Positions 41,301-49,297 are shown, numbered from the stretch's first letter. The stretch: 54,225 bases of DNA from an uncultured Elusimicrobiales bacterium (GCA_944326725.1 CALVFA010000049.1:1-54225); one strand, 5' to 3'. Notes: a model not told the origin generated them from the sequence alone. A program made the numbers and translations.

Positions 41301-43817
41301 TTTGCAGAAAACAACGGCGACGGTTATGAAGTGTTCCGCTATTTATACGGCTCGGTGGCTCAATATAAAGAGCAGAACGATACCGCCAACATTATGGACC
41401 AAGCGTTGAACCTGACCTTTGACACCACCAGCGTTTATGATGACAGCCTCTACGCCAACCGCAATTTTAGTTCTATGGATTTTACGCAGCATAAAGAGTT
41501 CCGCTTTTTGCTCTATAGTAAGCCGTCTAATGCCGGCTCTGAGTTTTTCTTAAAAGTGGGTACCGATGAAAACTATGACAAAGTCATCGTCCCGCTGGAT
41601 TTTGGTACGGCGCAGTGGCGGCTGATTTCTTTGCGCATGATAGACAGCGACGGGGACGGTATCGCCGACACATTGGAAAATGCCTCTGAAGAGGAATACG
41701 GTGTGCGAGTACTCAATAGACGCATCAACGGCGGGATTTTAAATTTCAAAAAAGTCAGTATGATTATGGCTGGTGTGGAGAAAGAAACAGACCCGGACAA
41801 TACAGACCCCAGCAACCCCGCCGCTTATATTGGCACCGGCAGCAGCGGGGAAGTGTGGTTAAACGTGATTCATTTGGCAGAATCGGTCACTACGGAAGGC
41901 ACGGCCTATAAGGTGGACGGCGTGGTGCGCCTAGATGGCTGGGGTAGTGTGGGGGCTAAGTATAAACATATGGACGGTACATTCCAAACCCCGCTGACGG
42001 TGGCCAAAGAGCAGGAAATTACGGAAGAGGAATATTTCTTAAATGTAGATAAGTTCCAGCATTTCCCGGTGAAAGCCACATTAAACCGCAGCACCACCAT
42101 TACCCCCAACGTAACCGATACGGAAGATTATAACACCATCAGTTCTTTGGATAAAGGGACCGTAGAACGCCAACAGGCCAATGTGCGCGGGGATTTTATT
42201 AAAGACAATTTGCCTCAGGTCGGCCTGCAGTATACCATGGAACAGGTGGATTATGATTTGCTGCAGCGCAAAGACAAAGAGCAAACCTACGCCGTGAGCG
42301 TGACGCACAACACCCAGGGTGCGGTCAAGAGCGTAAACGCAGGGTATTCTTATACAGACACCACCATTGACTATGCCAAAGAAATGCACCTGGTGTCTGA
42401 AAGCAACTATAATACGCAGGAAGAAACCCAGCGCATGAATTTTAAGATGAATTATGAGCCGACCAAAAACTTTAATTTTACCCCCAGTTACAGCTTGACC
42501 CAAAGCAAAGAAGAGCGCACGAAATTTAAAGAAGCAGAGCCCGGCTATAACGGGCGCTACCCCAAAGGCATGAGTCAGAACGCCGGCTTTAACAGCACCT
42601 GGCGTATTGCCAAATGGCTGGCCCCGTCCGTAAGTTACAGCATTTCCACTACAGAAACAAATAACTTGACGGAAACGGTGTTTAATAGAGGCAAAGACAA
42701 TGAAGAAATATATGACATCGGCCAACTCAAGAGCTTAAACCGCAATGCAGACGGCGGTATTTCGCTTACGTTAAACGGCAGCGAGATTTTGCCTAAGAGC
42801 AAACTGTTTAAAAACTTTGTCATTTCTTCCAGCTACCGCCTGCAGGACGCCGATTCCTGGAGCAATGTGGACGAAGATTTTGACGGAAGAACCGAGCTGT
42901 GGATTCGCTCTTCCCTCTCCGGCACCGGCAAACACGCCAGCCGCCAAAGCCTGATTTTGCGCGATACGATTACCTCGTCCCAGCGGTGGAGCCCTCTTTC
43001 AGAGTACAGCTTGGGCGGGCCGCTCTCTCCGCTTAAAACCATTTCGCTGCTTAATAACTTTACCCAAAGCGTCCAGCAGAATAACCAGACCGGCACCGAA
43101 TACGAGTCCAAGAGCATGACGCTGCCGGATTTTGTATTTTCCATTTCCGATGTGGAAAAGTTCTTCTACGGCGGGCGCTGGATTAGCTCTACCAATATCA
43201 AACTGCGCTACAGCGAAGTGCAAAACACCACCGTAGACAGCGACGACCAAACCCAGCGCAAATACGGCGGGGATTTGCGCTTCCTGCTGTTTAATACCTT
43301 TGACACGGTGCTGATTTATGACCAACAGACTTCCCGCAAGAACGACTTAATAGCCGGGCAGAGCCTGGAATCTATAGACGGGGAAGACTTCTCCGCCCAG
43401 ACTTCTTTCTATTTGGGCAACTGGCGTTTTACTCCCAAAATCGTCTACAGCAATTATGAAAAACGCTTGGTGCGCGGCACGCTTAGCGAAAGCAGCAAAG
43501 AAATAACCCCCAGCTTGAATGTGCGCCTGGACTTTAATTTGCCGCGCGGTATCAAGCTGCCCTTTATTAACCGCATGTACAACGCCACCAACCGCGTAAT
43601 ATGGAACACCACCATTGCCTATACCACCAAAGAGTCCCAGGTGGAAGTAAAAGACAACTATGATTTGCTGGATTTGACTTCTTCGCTGGACTATGAAATA
43701 TCCCAAAACTTACGCTTAAATTTAGCCGGCAGCCTGCAATGGCTCAAACACGCCTATGTGGAAACCGAAGATTATATGGCCTACAGCTTGGCGGCCAATG
43801 TTACTATCCAATTTTAA
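38355..43817 (+). CDS. Giant SprA-like outer-membrane protein (type IX secretion translocon family)
   Basis: 1820 residues. The signal peptide is MKTARLVLCLFLIPQLLFGPYLQA. Early segments match SprA in order: a plug-like start, FSLEQQMQLKMQGKI...FVDIDYD, AEFGDINLSLPQTEFIAYEKQLFGAKVHLQ, NIIGSQTKGTSKQK and FEIVTIKDTDYVRRTYYDL, the last like the FEI...YE.NRHYFL of SprA. LLQRGVDYTVDYSRGIIQF and MKTFYNIGAQQI follow. The rest is strand-rich to the terminal TIQF, as in a very large barrel. SprA of Bacteroidota is a 36-strand barrel that exports T9SS clients. Finding a relative beside LPS genes here is notable. The start is set at the leader ATG. The comF start overlaps its end. Confidence 0.75.
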   Translation: MKTARLVLCLFLIPQLLFGPYLQAETLPYRLVDRDKYDLFEDERKAKAEEELIIQDIPDDAQLLKYTNEFWRQAVTAVEGDYTLDKEPEPIPDLTLLNPTLSLPLYGTNVALTGRYVIGFKLDAKRYMQDANNDIEERNTQSFSLEQQMQLKMQGKILDRIFVDIDYDDEREEEKTLSVAYRGKAGELVQSAEFGDINLSLPQTEFIAYEKQLFGAKVHLQHKDLDVNIIGSQTKGTSKQKQFVGSSVFEIVTIKDTDYVRRTYYDLTFGSNTPAGSNLTWETTIGNIAPGTEEVYMDTNTTGGDYVPVSLQARDYSDDTAVYSGTFKLLQRGVDYTVDYSRGIIQFTSARTAASVIAVNYQNTSGQWLSPDQTRPYLIKTENEKGIGGSVCPSDASASGQLGCRMEMKTFYNIGAQQITRDNGKGNFMLNLLDANGQDVGSTASPRQVYPTTIDVDFDKGVFELQSRMNDDQGLYNPTPTSSKNRTFQVEYTSTVKTYFVEAGIVIESESVKLNGQQLQRNNDYYIDYTSGYLTIYNGDRITEDSVIDITYDTTGGSNSNNSLIGGRLDYKLFDKIKLGATALKEGWDQPDSVPQVGNYAQDLLVYGADINAKDLKVTQDLSVDFGAEVAHSVKNENAYGYAMVDSMNETNVQTSGSNIFYDWTIAANPNGNPAFISSVAWDTQELPVLEINPHAVGTYNEKQQVLVINYDFTNIMTKRAPDGTSLEDHDEISLVYPLSTSGVDLSDKTSFELTMLGEGKTTAAPQIDITFGNISERSDSANPAVVPDGLIPNGYGMYTSCSPDTPAPKTEDVNCLKTLAPNEDQGWWFANPDGTLERFNPFVNNLYNPERQPNGRIDTQDLNGNGKYDEEDINVGGHFGYNGLAIDGLTDSSLSYDGWQTFTSPLNIAEADKSNWTAVRHLRITLKLTEEMKAQGRYKGTVKIANVSLSGTAWNTLESVNPDQLAVSGINNVDNTNYVPIFAENNGDGYEVFRYLYGSVAQYKEQNDTANIMDQALNLTFDTTSVYDDSLYANRNFSSMDFTQHKEFRFLLYSKPSNAGSEFFLKVGTDENYDKVIVPLDFGTAQWRLISLRMIDSDGDGIADTLENASEEEYGVRVLNRRINGGILNFKKVSMIMAGVEKETDPDNTDPSNPAAYIGTGSSGEVWLNVIHLAESVTTEGTAYKVDGVVRLDGWGSVGAKYKHMDGTFQTPLTVAKEQEITEEEYFLNVDKFQHFPVKATLNRSTTITPNVTDTEDYNTISSLDKGTVERQQANVRGDFIKDNLPQVGLQYTMEQVDYDLLQRKDKEQTYAVSVTHNTQGAVKSVNAGYSYTDTTIDYAKEMHLVSESNYNTQEETQRMNFKMNYEPTKNFNFTPSYSLTQSKEERTKFKEAEPGYNGRYPKGMSQNAGFNSTWRIAKWLAPSVSYSISTTETNNLTETVFNRGKDNEEIYDIGQLKSLNRNADGGISLTLNGSEILPKSKLFKNFVISSSYRLQDADSWSNVDEDFDGRTELWIRSSLSGTGKHASRQSLILRDTITSSQRWSPLSEYSLGGPLSPLKTISLLNNFTQSVQQNNQTGTEYESKSMTLPDFVFSISDVEKFFYGGRWISSTNIKLRYSEVQNTTVDSDDQTQRKYGGDLRFLLFNTFDTVLIYDQQTSRKNDLIAGQSLESIDGEDFSAQTSFYLGNWRFTPKIVYSNYEKRLVRGTLSESSKEITPSLNVRLDFNLPRGIKLPFINRMYNATNRVIWNTTIAYTTKESQVEVKDNYDLLDLTSSLDYEISQNLRLNLAGSLQWLKHAYVETEDYMAYSLAANVTIQF

Positions 43818-44535
43818 ACGTCTGCGCGAAGGGGTGCTGCATGTGCTTTTTCCGCGCACATGCTACAGCTGCCAGCGGGATTTGCCGTTTGGCTCTGCCG
43901 GCCCGTTTTGCGCCGCTTGCGCGGCGGCGGTGCAGCAAGTGGGGGCGCGCTATTGCCTCTCTTGCGGCAAGCCGCTACCGGACGGCGGGGCCCATTGCTA
44001 CCATTGCCGCGGCAGCAAAGCGCGCGGTCGTAAATGTACGCTTATCCGCTCTGCGCTGGTATTTGGGCCGCAGGTACGCGCGGTGGTACATGCGTTTAAA
44101 TACGCAGACCAAACTTATTTGGCGGACTTTCTGGCGGAATATATGGCACAAAGCTGGGCTTTGTATCCGGAACTGGCCCAGGCGCAGCTTTTGCTCCCGG
44201 TGCCGCTTCACCCGCGCAAACAGAAAGCCAGGGGATATAATCAGTCAGAGCTGTTGGCCCGGCAGTTAGGCGAAAAGTGCCATTTGCCGGTGGACAGCCG
44301 CTCTTTGGTGCGCGTGCGCAATACCCCCAGCCAAACGGGTTTTGGGCGGGAGGGGCGTTTAAAGAATATGAGTGGGGCTTTTGCTTGTATTTGTCCCGCC
44401 GCCATACGGGGCAAAACAGTGCTTCTTATAGATGATGTGGCCACTACCGGCGCCACGCTGGAGGGCTGCGCCGAGGCGCTGAAAGCCGCCGGTGCCAAAA
44501 AAGTAATGGCTTACACTTTGGCGCGGGAAATTTAG
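43798..44535 (+). CDS. comF: ComF family phosphoribosyltransferase-like protein
   Basis: 245 residues. The N-terminal zinc-finger part has two CxxC pairs (CYSCQRDLPF, FCAAC, YCLSCGKPL, CYHCRG). LVFGPQVRAVVHAFKYADQTYLA and LPVPLHPRKQKARGYNQSELLA precede the PRPP-loop motif VLLIDDVATTGATLEGCAEAL. ComF proteins act in uptake of single-stranded DNA during natural transformation. In a bacterium with type IV pilins this is consistent with competence. The start is the ATG 20 bases inside the SprA-like gene, so translation is probably coupled. The 3' end of the gene resembles the first unit of the downstream 59-bp tandem repeat. Confidence 0.9.
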   Translation: MLLSNFKRLREGVLHVLFPRTCYSCQRDLPFGSAGPFCAACAAAVQQVGARYCLSCGKPLPDGGAHCYHCRGSKARGRKCTLIRSALVFGPQVRAVVHAFKYADQTYLADFLAEYMAQSWALYPELAQAQLLLPVPLHPRKQKARGYNQSELLARQLGEKCHLPVDSRSLVRVRNTPSQTGFGREGRLKNMSGAFACICPAAIRGKTVLLIDDVATTGATLEGCAEALKAAGAKKVMAYTLAREI

Positions 44536-44540
44536 CCTGT

Positions 44541-44816
44541 CCCGCTGAAAGCCTACCCTGCCTTGCAGTAAACCGCTTGGCGCGAGCAATATAACCCGTC
44601 CCGCTGAAAGCTTACCCTGCCTTGCAGTAAACCGCTTGGCGCAGGAAATATAACCCGTCCCGCTGAAAGCTTACCCCGCCTTGCAGTAAACCGCTTGGCG
44701 CAGGAAATATAACCCGTCCCGCTGAAAGCTTACCCCGCCTTGCAGTAAGCTACTTGGCGCGAGCAGTATAGTCCCTCCCGCTGAAAGCTTGCCCCCTTTG
44801 CAGTAAACTGCAGATA
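44541..44816 (+). repeat. 59-bp tandem repeat, about 4.6 copies, related to the comF 3' end
   Basis: CCCGCTGAAAG recurs at 44541, 44600, 44659, 44718 and 44777, exactly 59 bp apart. Each unit continues with GCTTACCCCGCCTTGCAGTAA, then CTTGGCGCAGGAAATATAA. The end of comF itself carries CGCTGAAAGC (44477), GTAATGGCTTAC and TTTGGCGCGGGAAATTTAG, encoding LAREI-stop. The repeats encode LAQEI-stop or LARAI-stop in register, so the array seems to be amplified from the comF tail and stop codon. Confidence 0.85.
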
Positions 44817-44950
44817 GCGGCGGGCCGCTTTGTTTTAGGCTGGGGGCGGGGGATTTTTCTTGCCCCCCAAATACCCGCAGTACAGCCAAATATGCTTTAA
44901 GATAAGCGAGCTGGGTTTTTGTCGTTGGCGGAATAACAAAGACACAGCAG

Positions 44951-45210
44951 GGGCTAGCCCCCAAGGAGCACCGCGGTAAATAAAACCGCAAGAACTCCTT
45001 TCGTTTGGTGTCTTTAGCCTAAGCACCCAACGAGCGTTAGGGCAAACAACGCAGGCAGAAATCCGCCAGAGCATAAGCCTGGGCTTAGCCCCCAAGGAGC
45101 GCCGGGGTAAACAAAAGCGCATTGCCCTTTCGTTTGGTGTTCTTAGCCTAAGCTCCCAAGGAGTGCTAAAGCAAACAATACTGGCAAAAGTCCGCCAGAG
45201 TATAAGCCTA
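44951..45210 (+). repeat. Two 130-bp direct repeats, each made of two roughly 65-bp half repeats
   Basis: GGGCTAGCCCCCAAGGAGCA...ATAAGCCT (44951-45080) and GGGCTTAGCCCCCAAGGAGC...ATAAGCCTA (45081-45210) are about 75-80 percent alike by eye. Within them, AGC(A/C/T)CCCAA(G/C)GAG...(A/T)AA(A/C)AA recurs near 44955, 45020, 45085 and 45149, a 65-bp step. With the 59-bp array this fills most of the 812 bases between comF and waaA. No credible gene lies there. The remaining 45211-45347 is GC-rich and ends in the waaA promoter TATAAT. Confidence 0.75.
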
Positions 45211-45347
45211 GTGTTGGGCCCGGGGCGGCGGTCTTTGGCTTAGGAAACAAGACCACCAGCCAACTGCTCGGTGGGGCCGCCGGATTTACAAAGCAGAGAG
45301 CTGGTGCGGTGTTGGTGCCCCGGTTGAAAATTACTATAATAAAATAT

Positions 45348-46628
45348 ATGGGCAACTTTTTGCTGTTTCTAACCAATTTAGCCTTTCCTTTTGCCGCGCT
45401 GGGCGTGTTGCTGGGCTTTGTCTTTTCGCCGCGCCGGCGGGTGCTTAAGACCCTGAAACAAGAATTAAAAGAGCGCTTTGCGCTGGAAGACCCTTCCGCC
45501 GTCCCCCAAGGGGCGCTGTGGGTGCATTGTGCCAGCGTGGGGGAAGTAAAATCCGTATCGGGGCTGCTTAAAGAGCTGAAGAAGTTTTATAAAAAAGAGT
45601 TGCTGGTTACCACCAGCACCGCCGCCGGCAAAGCCGAAGCGGAAAAAAACCCCGACATTGCCAAAGCTTTATTGGCGCCGCTGGATTTTTATCCCAATGT
45701 GCGGCGCTTTTTGCGTATGACCCGCCCGCACCGTTTGTTTGTGGTGGAGCGGGAAATCTGGCCCAATATGATAGCCGCGGCGGAAAAAGAACATATCCCC
45801 GTTATTTTGCTTAATGCCCGCATCTCCCGCAAAAGTACGCAGGCTTACCAGTATGTGCGCCCGCTGTTTCAAATGCTTTTCAGCCGTATCAGCCTGGCCT
45901 GTATGCAGGACGAAGACGGGGCCAAACGCTATGAGAGCCTCGGCCTACCGGCGCAGTGCATAGCGGTGTGCGGCAATGTAAAATATGACACTTTAAGCGA
46001 TAAACCTGCTAAACTAAAAGAAGCGAAAGCTCTAATTAAAAAACTGGGTTGGGATAAGTCCCCGGTGTTGGTGTGCGGCAGCACGCACCCGTTGGAAGAA
46101 GAGCTGATTTTAAAAGCGGCCCCGGCCTGGGCGCAGCAGGGGATTAAAGTTATTTTTGCGCCCCGCCATTTGGAGCGCCGGGAAGAAATACAGGCCGCAC
46201 TGAAGAAACAGCCGCTGGCTTATGCTATGCTTAGCGATAAAAAACTGCCCAAAAACTGTATGCTGCTTTGCGCAGACACCATGGGGTTTTTGCAGTCGCT
46301 GTATGCTTGTGGGGATTTGGCGTTTGTAGGGGGGAGCATCGCCCCGCGCGGTGCGCATAATTTGCTGGAGCCCGCCATACTGGGCAAAACCGTTTTGTTT
46401 GGAAAGAGTTTCCACAATACCCCGGACACGGCGCATGCGCTGCTGTCGCGCGGCGGGGGGGTGTTGGTGGCGGAAAGCAATTTTCAGCAGACCGTTTCCC
46501 GTCTGTTTAAGGAACCGGCTGTGTTGGAGAATATGGCCGCCAAAGCGCGGCAAACGGCCCTGAGTTTTAAAGGGGCCACCCAAAAAATTATGGAAGCGGT
46601 GAATAATTATGAACGAAAATCAGCCTAA
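45348..46628 (+). CDS. waaA: 3-deoxy-D-manno-octulosonic acid (Kdo) transferase
   Basis: 426 residues. A membrane anchor at the N-terminus (GNFLLFLTNLAFPFAALGVLLG) is followed by the GT-B fold of the KdtA family: LWVHCASVGEVKSVSGLL with the catalytic Glu, VTTSTAAGKAEA, LAPLDFYPNVRRFLR, VVEREIWPNM, LLNARISRKS, and in the second half VCGSTHPLEEE, IFAPRHLERREEI and FVGGSIAPRGAHNLLEPA. It adds Kdo to lipid A at the cytoplasmic face. The start is taken at the ATG before the anchor. TATAAT lies about ten bases upstream and no ribosome site is seen, again suggesting a very short leader. It overlaps the following GT9 gene by 20 bases. Confidence 0.93.
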   Translation: MGNFLLFLTNLAFPFAALGVLLGFVFSPRRRVLKTLKQELKERFALEDPSAVPQGALWVHCASVGEVKSVSGLLKELKKFYKKELLVTTSTAAGKAEAEKNPDIAKALLAPLDFYPNVRRFLRMTRPHRLFVVEREIWPNMIAAAEKEHIPVILLNARISRKSTQAYQYVRPLFQMLFSRISLACMQDEDGAKRYESLGLPAQCIAVCGNVKYDTLSDKPAKLKEAKALIKKLGWDKSPVLVCGSTHPLEEELILKAAPAWAQQGIKVIFAPRHLERREEIQAALKKQPLAYAMLSDKKLPKNCMLLCADTMGFLQSLYACGDLAFVGGSIAPRGAHNLLEPAILGKTVLFGKSFHNTPDTAHALLSRGGGVLVAESNFQQTVSRLFKEPAVLENMAAKARQTALSFKGATQKIMEAVNNYERKSA

Positions 46629-48144
46629 AATTTTGGTGGTACGGCTCTCTTCGCTGGGTGATATCGTGCTCTCGTCTCCGGTGTATAAAAATTTAAAAGC
46701 CAAATGGCCTAATAGCCACATTACGCTGTTGGTAAAGCCCCAATTTGCGCAAGTGTTGGCCGGCCACCCCGACATTGATGAAATTATGGTGGCCAAAAAG
46801 GGCCTTTGGGCCAATGTGCGCCAGGTGCGTGCGGGGCATTTTACCCACTACTTGGATTTGCATTCCAATTTAAAAAGCATTTTAATCGGGTTTTTCAGCC
46901 GTATCCCCAATAAACTGCGCTACAGCAAAAACCCGGTGGCCCGCCGCCTTTATGTGAAATTTAAAAAGAATTCCCCAGTGCTGGAAAAACACACCCTGCA
47001 GCGTTATTTGGAAACGCTTAAAGGCTGGGACGTGCCGGTGCAATATACAAACCCCGAATTGGGGGACTGGGCGTATAAACACGCCAATTTGGAAGGCAAA
47101 AAAATTAACAAAATCGGTATTTTCCAAACATCATTTATCGGAGACAGCGTGCTGACCACCCCGCTGATACAAAAAACCGCCAAGCTGTTTCCGGACACCA
47201 AGATTGTAGTCATCACCCGCCCGCAGACGGAAGACATTTTCCGCCCGATGAAAGAGGTGGACCAAATTATCTTAAATGACAAAAAAGGCTGGAATAAAAT
47301 CTTTGGCGTGTGGAAAACCGCCAAAGCCATTAAAGAATCCGGCATAGACATTTTGCTGGTGCCGCACCGCAGCTTCCGCAGTGCGCTGATTGCCTGGCTC
47401 AGCCGCGTGCCCATACGCATTGGGTTCACTTCCAGCGAGGGCTGGTTCTTGTATACCAAAACGATTCCGTTTAACTGGATGATACACGACGCGGAGAGAA
47501 ACCTTTCTCTGCTGCACGGCATTGTCAAAGAAAATTTCAAAGCCGAAAAGCTGAATATGCGCTATGCCCCCTCGGCAGAAGAAAATGTGGCCCGCCTGAT
47601 GAAAGATTTTAACCTGGAAGGCAAAACCTTGGTAGGCATTCATCCGGGCTCTGCCTGGCCGACCAAATGCTGGCCGTTTGAGAACTTTGCAGAGCTGATC
47701 AGCCGTATTGAAACGGAGCTGCACTTGCAGACGGTTATTGTGGGCGGCGGCAAAAAAGACGCCGACCTGGGGGAGAAACTTTGCCAAATCTCCCAGGGGC
47801 ACTGCGCCAACTTATGCGGCAAGACCAGCCTGGCCGATTTGATGGCGCTGATGCCGCACTTTAAACTTTTTATTACCAACGATTCCGGCCCGATGCACAT
47901 TGCCACCGCTTTTAATGTGCCTACGCTGGCTATCTTCGGCCCGACCACGCGCGAGCTGGGCTTTTTCCCTTACGGACACGGACACCGCGTACTGGAAGTA
48001 AAGGGCCTGGACTGCCGCCCCTGCGCTTTGCACGGCGGGCGCAAATGCCCCAAGGGCCATTTTAAATGCATGCGCCTGATTACGGTAGATGATGTATTTA
48101 AAAATGTAAAAGAAATGCTGCAGGAAAATGGCGTCATCAAGTAA
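46609..48144 (+). CDS. GT9 heptosyltransferase-like protein with a duplicated N-terminal domain
   Basis: 511 residues, against about 350 for ordinary heptosyltransferases. Residues 1-135 start KILVVRLSSLGDIVLSSPVY and look like a GT9 N-terminal domain. A second such domain starts near residue 165 (KIGIFQTSFIGDSVLTTPLI) and is followed by the full C-terminal nucleotide-sugar domain: VGIHPGSAWPTKCWP, VGGGKKDADLGEK, LCGKTSLADLMALM, FITNDSGPMHIA and FGPTTRELGFFP. A Cys-rich end (DCRPCALHGGRKCPKGHFKC) is common in the family. It probably adds heptose to the Kdo-lipid A made by the product of the upstream, overlapping waaA. The extra domain may be a fossil fusion or a regulatory part. Confidence 0.87.
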   Translation: MNENQPKILVVRLSSLGDIVLSSPVYKNLKAKWPNSHITLLVKPQFAQVLAGHPDIDEIMVAKKGLWANVRQVRAGHFTHYLDLHSNLKSILIGFFSRIPNKLRYSKNPVARRLYVKFKKNSPVLEKHTLQRYLETLKGWDVPVQYTNPELGDWAYKHANLEGKKINKIGIFQTSFIGDSVLTTPLIQKTAKLFPDTKIVVITRPQTEDIFRPMKEVDQIILNDKKGWNKIFGVWKTAKAIKESGIDILLVPHRSFRSALIAWLSRVPIRIGFTSSEGWFLYTKTIPFNWMIHDAERNLSLLHGIVKENFKAEKLNMRYAPSAEENVARLMKDFNLEGKTLVGIHPGSAWPTKCWPFENFAELISRIETELHLQTVIVGGGKKDADLGEKLCQISQGHCANLCGKTSLADLMALMPHFKLFITNDSGPMHIATAFNVPTLAIFGPTTRELGFFPYGHGHRVLEVKGLDCRPCALHGGRKCPKGHFKCMRLITVDDVFKNVKEMLQENGVIK

Positions 48145-48158
48145 ATCTGTCTAAAGCT

Positions 48159-48197
48159 AAAGCGGGCATACCAGTTAAAAGGTATGCCCGCTTTTTT
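48159..48197 (+). terminator. Terminator of the waaA-GT9 operon
   Basis: AAAGCGGGCATACC-AGTTAAAA-GGTATGCCCGCTTT, 14 perfect pairs, then TTTCTA. Confidence 0.95.
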
Positions 48198-48340
48198 CTA
48201 TCTGCCAGGGAGCGAAAGCCTGTTGCTGAGCATAGAAAGAGATAAAGGCGCCCCTTTTGTCCGAAATGATAAGAGGAAGAGCAACTTTGCACAACACTAT
48301 ACTGCGTTGTAGGCTGGAGACACAAAAAAGGGTTGACTTT

Positions 48341-48382
48341 TTTTTTGATAAATTTTGCATATGAGCAAAATTTATCAAAAAA
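48341..48382 (+). promoter_or_regulatory. 18-bp perfect inverted repeat with the pilin start codon in its loop
   Basis: TTTTTTGATAAATTTTGC (48341-48358) is followed by ATATGA and then GCAAAATTTATCAAAAAA (48365-48382). The six-base loop contains ATG 48361-48363. In mRNA this would hide the start codon, and no ribosome site is visible. As DNA it would be a strong palindromic operator. A weaker version surrounds the start of the related pilin gene at 51570. Confidence 0.75.
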
Positions 48383-48891
48383 TTATTTCCCGTTTTAAAG
48401 ACCCCGCAAGACGCAATTTTAGCGGGTTTACGCTTGTTGAGCTTTTAGTGGTGGTACTGATTATTGGCATTTTGGTGGCTGTTGCATTACCCCAATATGA
48501 AAAATCTGTAGAGAAAAGCAGAGCGGCAGAAGCGGTGGTTTTCTTCCGTACGATTGCTGAGGCGGAAAAAAGATATTATATGGCAACTGGTGAATACACC
48601 GATGATATCAGTGCATTGGATATATCCTTTCCCGGCAGTACGGTTACCTATATGGGGACAAAAGGTTTTCAAACAAAAAATTTCCTTTGCCGGCCGGCTT
48701 GTGGAGCTAATTCCGCTGTAACAACCTGTTGGATGGATACATTGGCTACCTGCCAGCGTTTGCCTAGGAATACAACATATGCTATTTCTTATTTAAATGA
48801 CGACAATATCGTGTGTCGTTATTATAATGATAAAGGCAAAAAGATTTGTCAAACATTTGGGACCCAAAAAGACAAAGATTATGTGTTTTAA
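48361..48891 (+). CDS. Type IV pilin-like protein
   Basis: 176 residues. The leader SKIYQKIISRFKDPARRNFSG ends at the prepilin cleavage site G/FTLVELLVVVLIIGILVAVA, with Glu5 and the hydrophobic helix intact, then LPQYEKSVEKSRAAEAV. AEAEKRYYMATGEYTDDISALDI (shown in part) is the usual alpha-beta linker. The C-terminal domain has six cysteines, which can form disulphides (LCRPACG, TTCWM, ATCQRL, IVCRYY, KICQTFG). It stands alone between two strong terminators. Start codon and ribosome-site region lie inside a perfect inverted repeat. Confidence 0.9.
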   Translation: MSKIYQKIISRFKDPARRNFSGFTLVELLVVVLIIGILVAVALPQYEKSVEKSRAAEAVVFFRTIAEAEKRYYMATGEYTDDISALDISFPGSTVTYMGTKGFQTKNFLCRPACGANSAVTTCWMDTLATCQRLPRNTTYAISYLNDDNIVCRYYNDKGKKICQTFGTQKDKDYVF

Positions 48892-48922
48892 AAAAGCCGC
48901 TCTTTGAAAGAGCGGCTTTTTT
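48891..48922 (+). terminator. Terminator between the pilin gene and rnpB
   Basis: AAAAAGCCGCTCTTT-G-AAAGAGCGGCTTTTT. Symmetrical A and T runs let it serve both the pilin gene and the convergent rnpB. Confidence 0.92.
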
Positions 48923-48928
48923 ATGGTT

Positions 48929-49258
48929 GACGGCCCATACCCCAGATTCTGTCAGGCGTTTACACACCTGTGAGAGCCATTACTCTAAGCGGCCTACTCT
49001 GCCTCTGACGCGGGACACGTATGGGCATATTTGGCCTTGCTCCCTGCGGGGTTTGCCCTGCCGCACGCGTTGCCTTGTGCGCGGTGCGCTCTTACCGCAC
49101 CTTTTCACCCTTGCCCGAAGGCGGTATGTTTTCTGTGGCACTTTCCGTCCGTACGGATTTTACCCCGTACGGCCCCTGCTTTCGCAGGGCGCATTTCCCT
49201 GTGGAGTCCGGAAGTTCCTCCTAAGGCACTTAAGCCAAAGGCGGCTCTCTGGGCCGTC
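48929..49258 (-). ncRNA. rnpB: RNase P RNA, bacterial class A
   Basis: On the minus strand GACGGCCC opens and GGGCCGTC closes the molecule (P1). Conserved core pieces are in order: GAGGAACTTCCGGACTCC, ACAGGGAAATGCGCC, GACGGAAAGTGCCACAGAAA, GGGTGAAAAGGTGCGGTAAG followed by AGCGCACCG, GGCAACGCGTGCGGCAGGGC, and the 3' part GACAGAATCTGGGGTATGGG. Length about 330 nt. It processes tRNA 5' ends with the RnpA protein. Ends are set by P1. Confidence 0.95.
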
Positions 49259-49297
49259 AAATGGATAACCGGCGCTTATCATTTATGCAAGCCGGTA

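Noticed and set aside
44541-44816. CRISPR array or coding repeat
   Set aside because: Whole 59-bp units are repeated with no spacers, and each unit contains an in-frame stop.
44671-45122. Minus-strand open frames in the repeat region
   Set aside because: They run through tandem repeats, repeat the same peptides, and lack ribosome sites.
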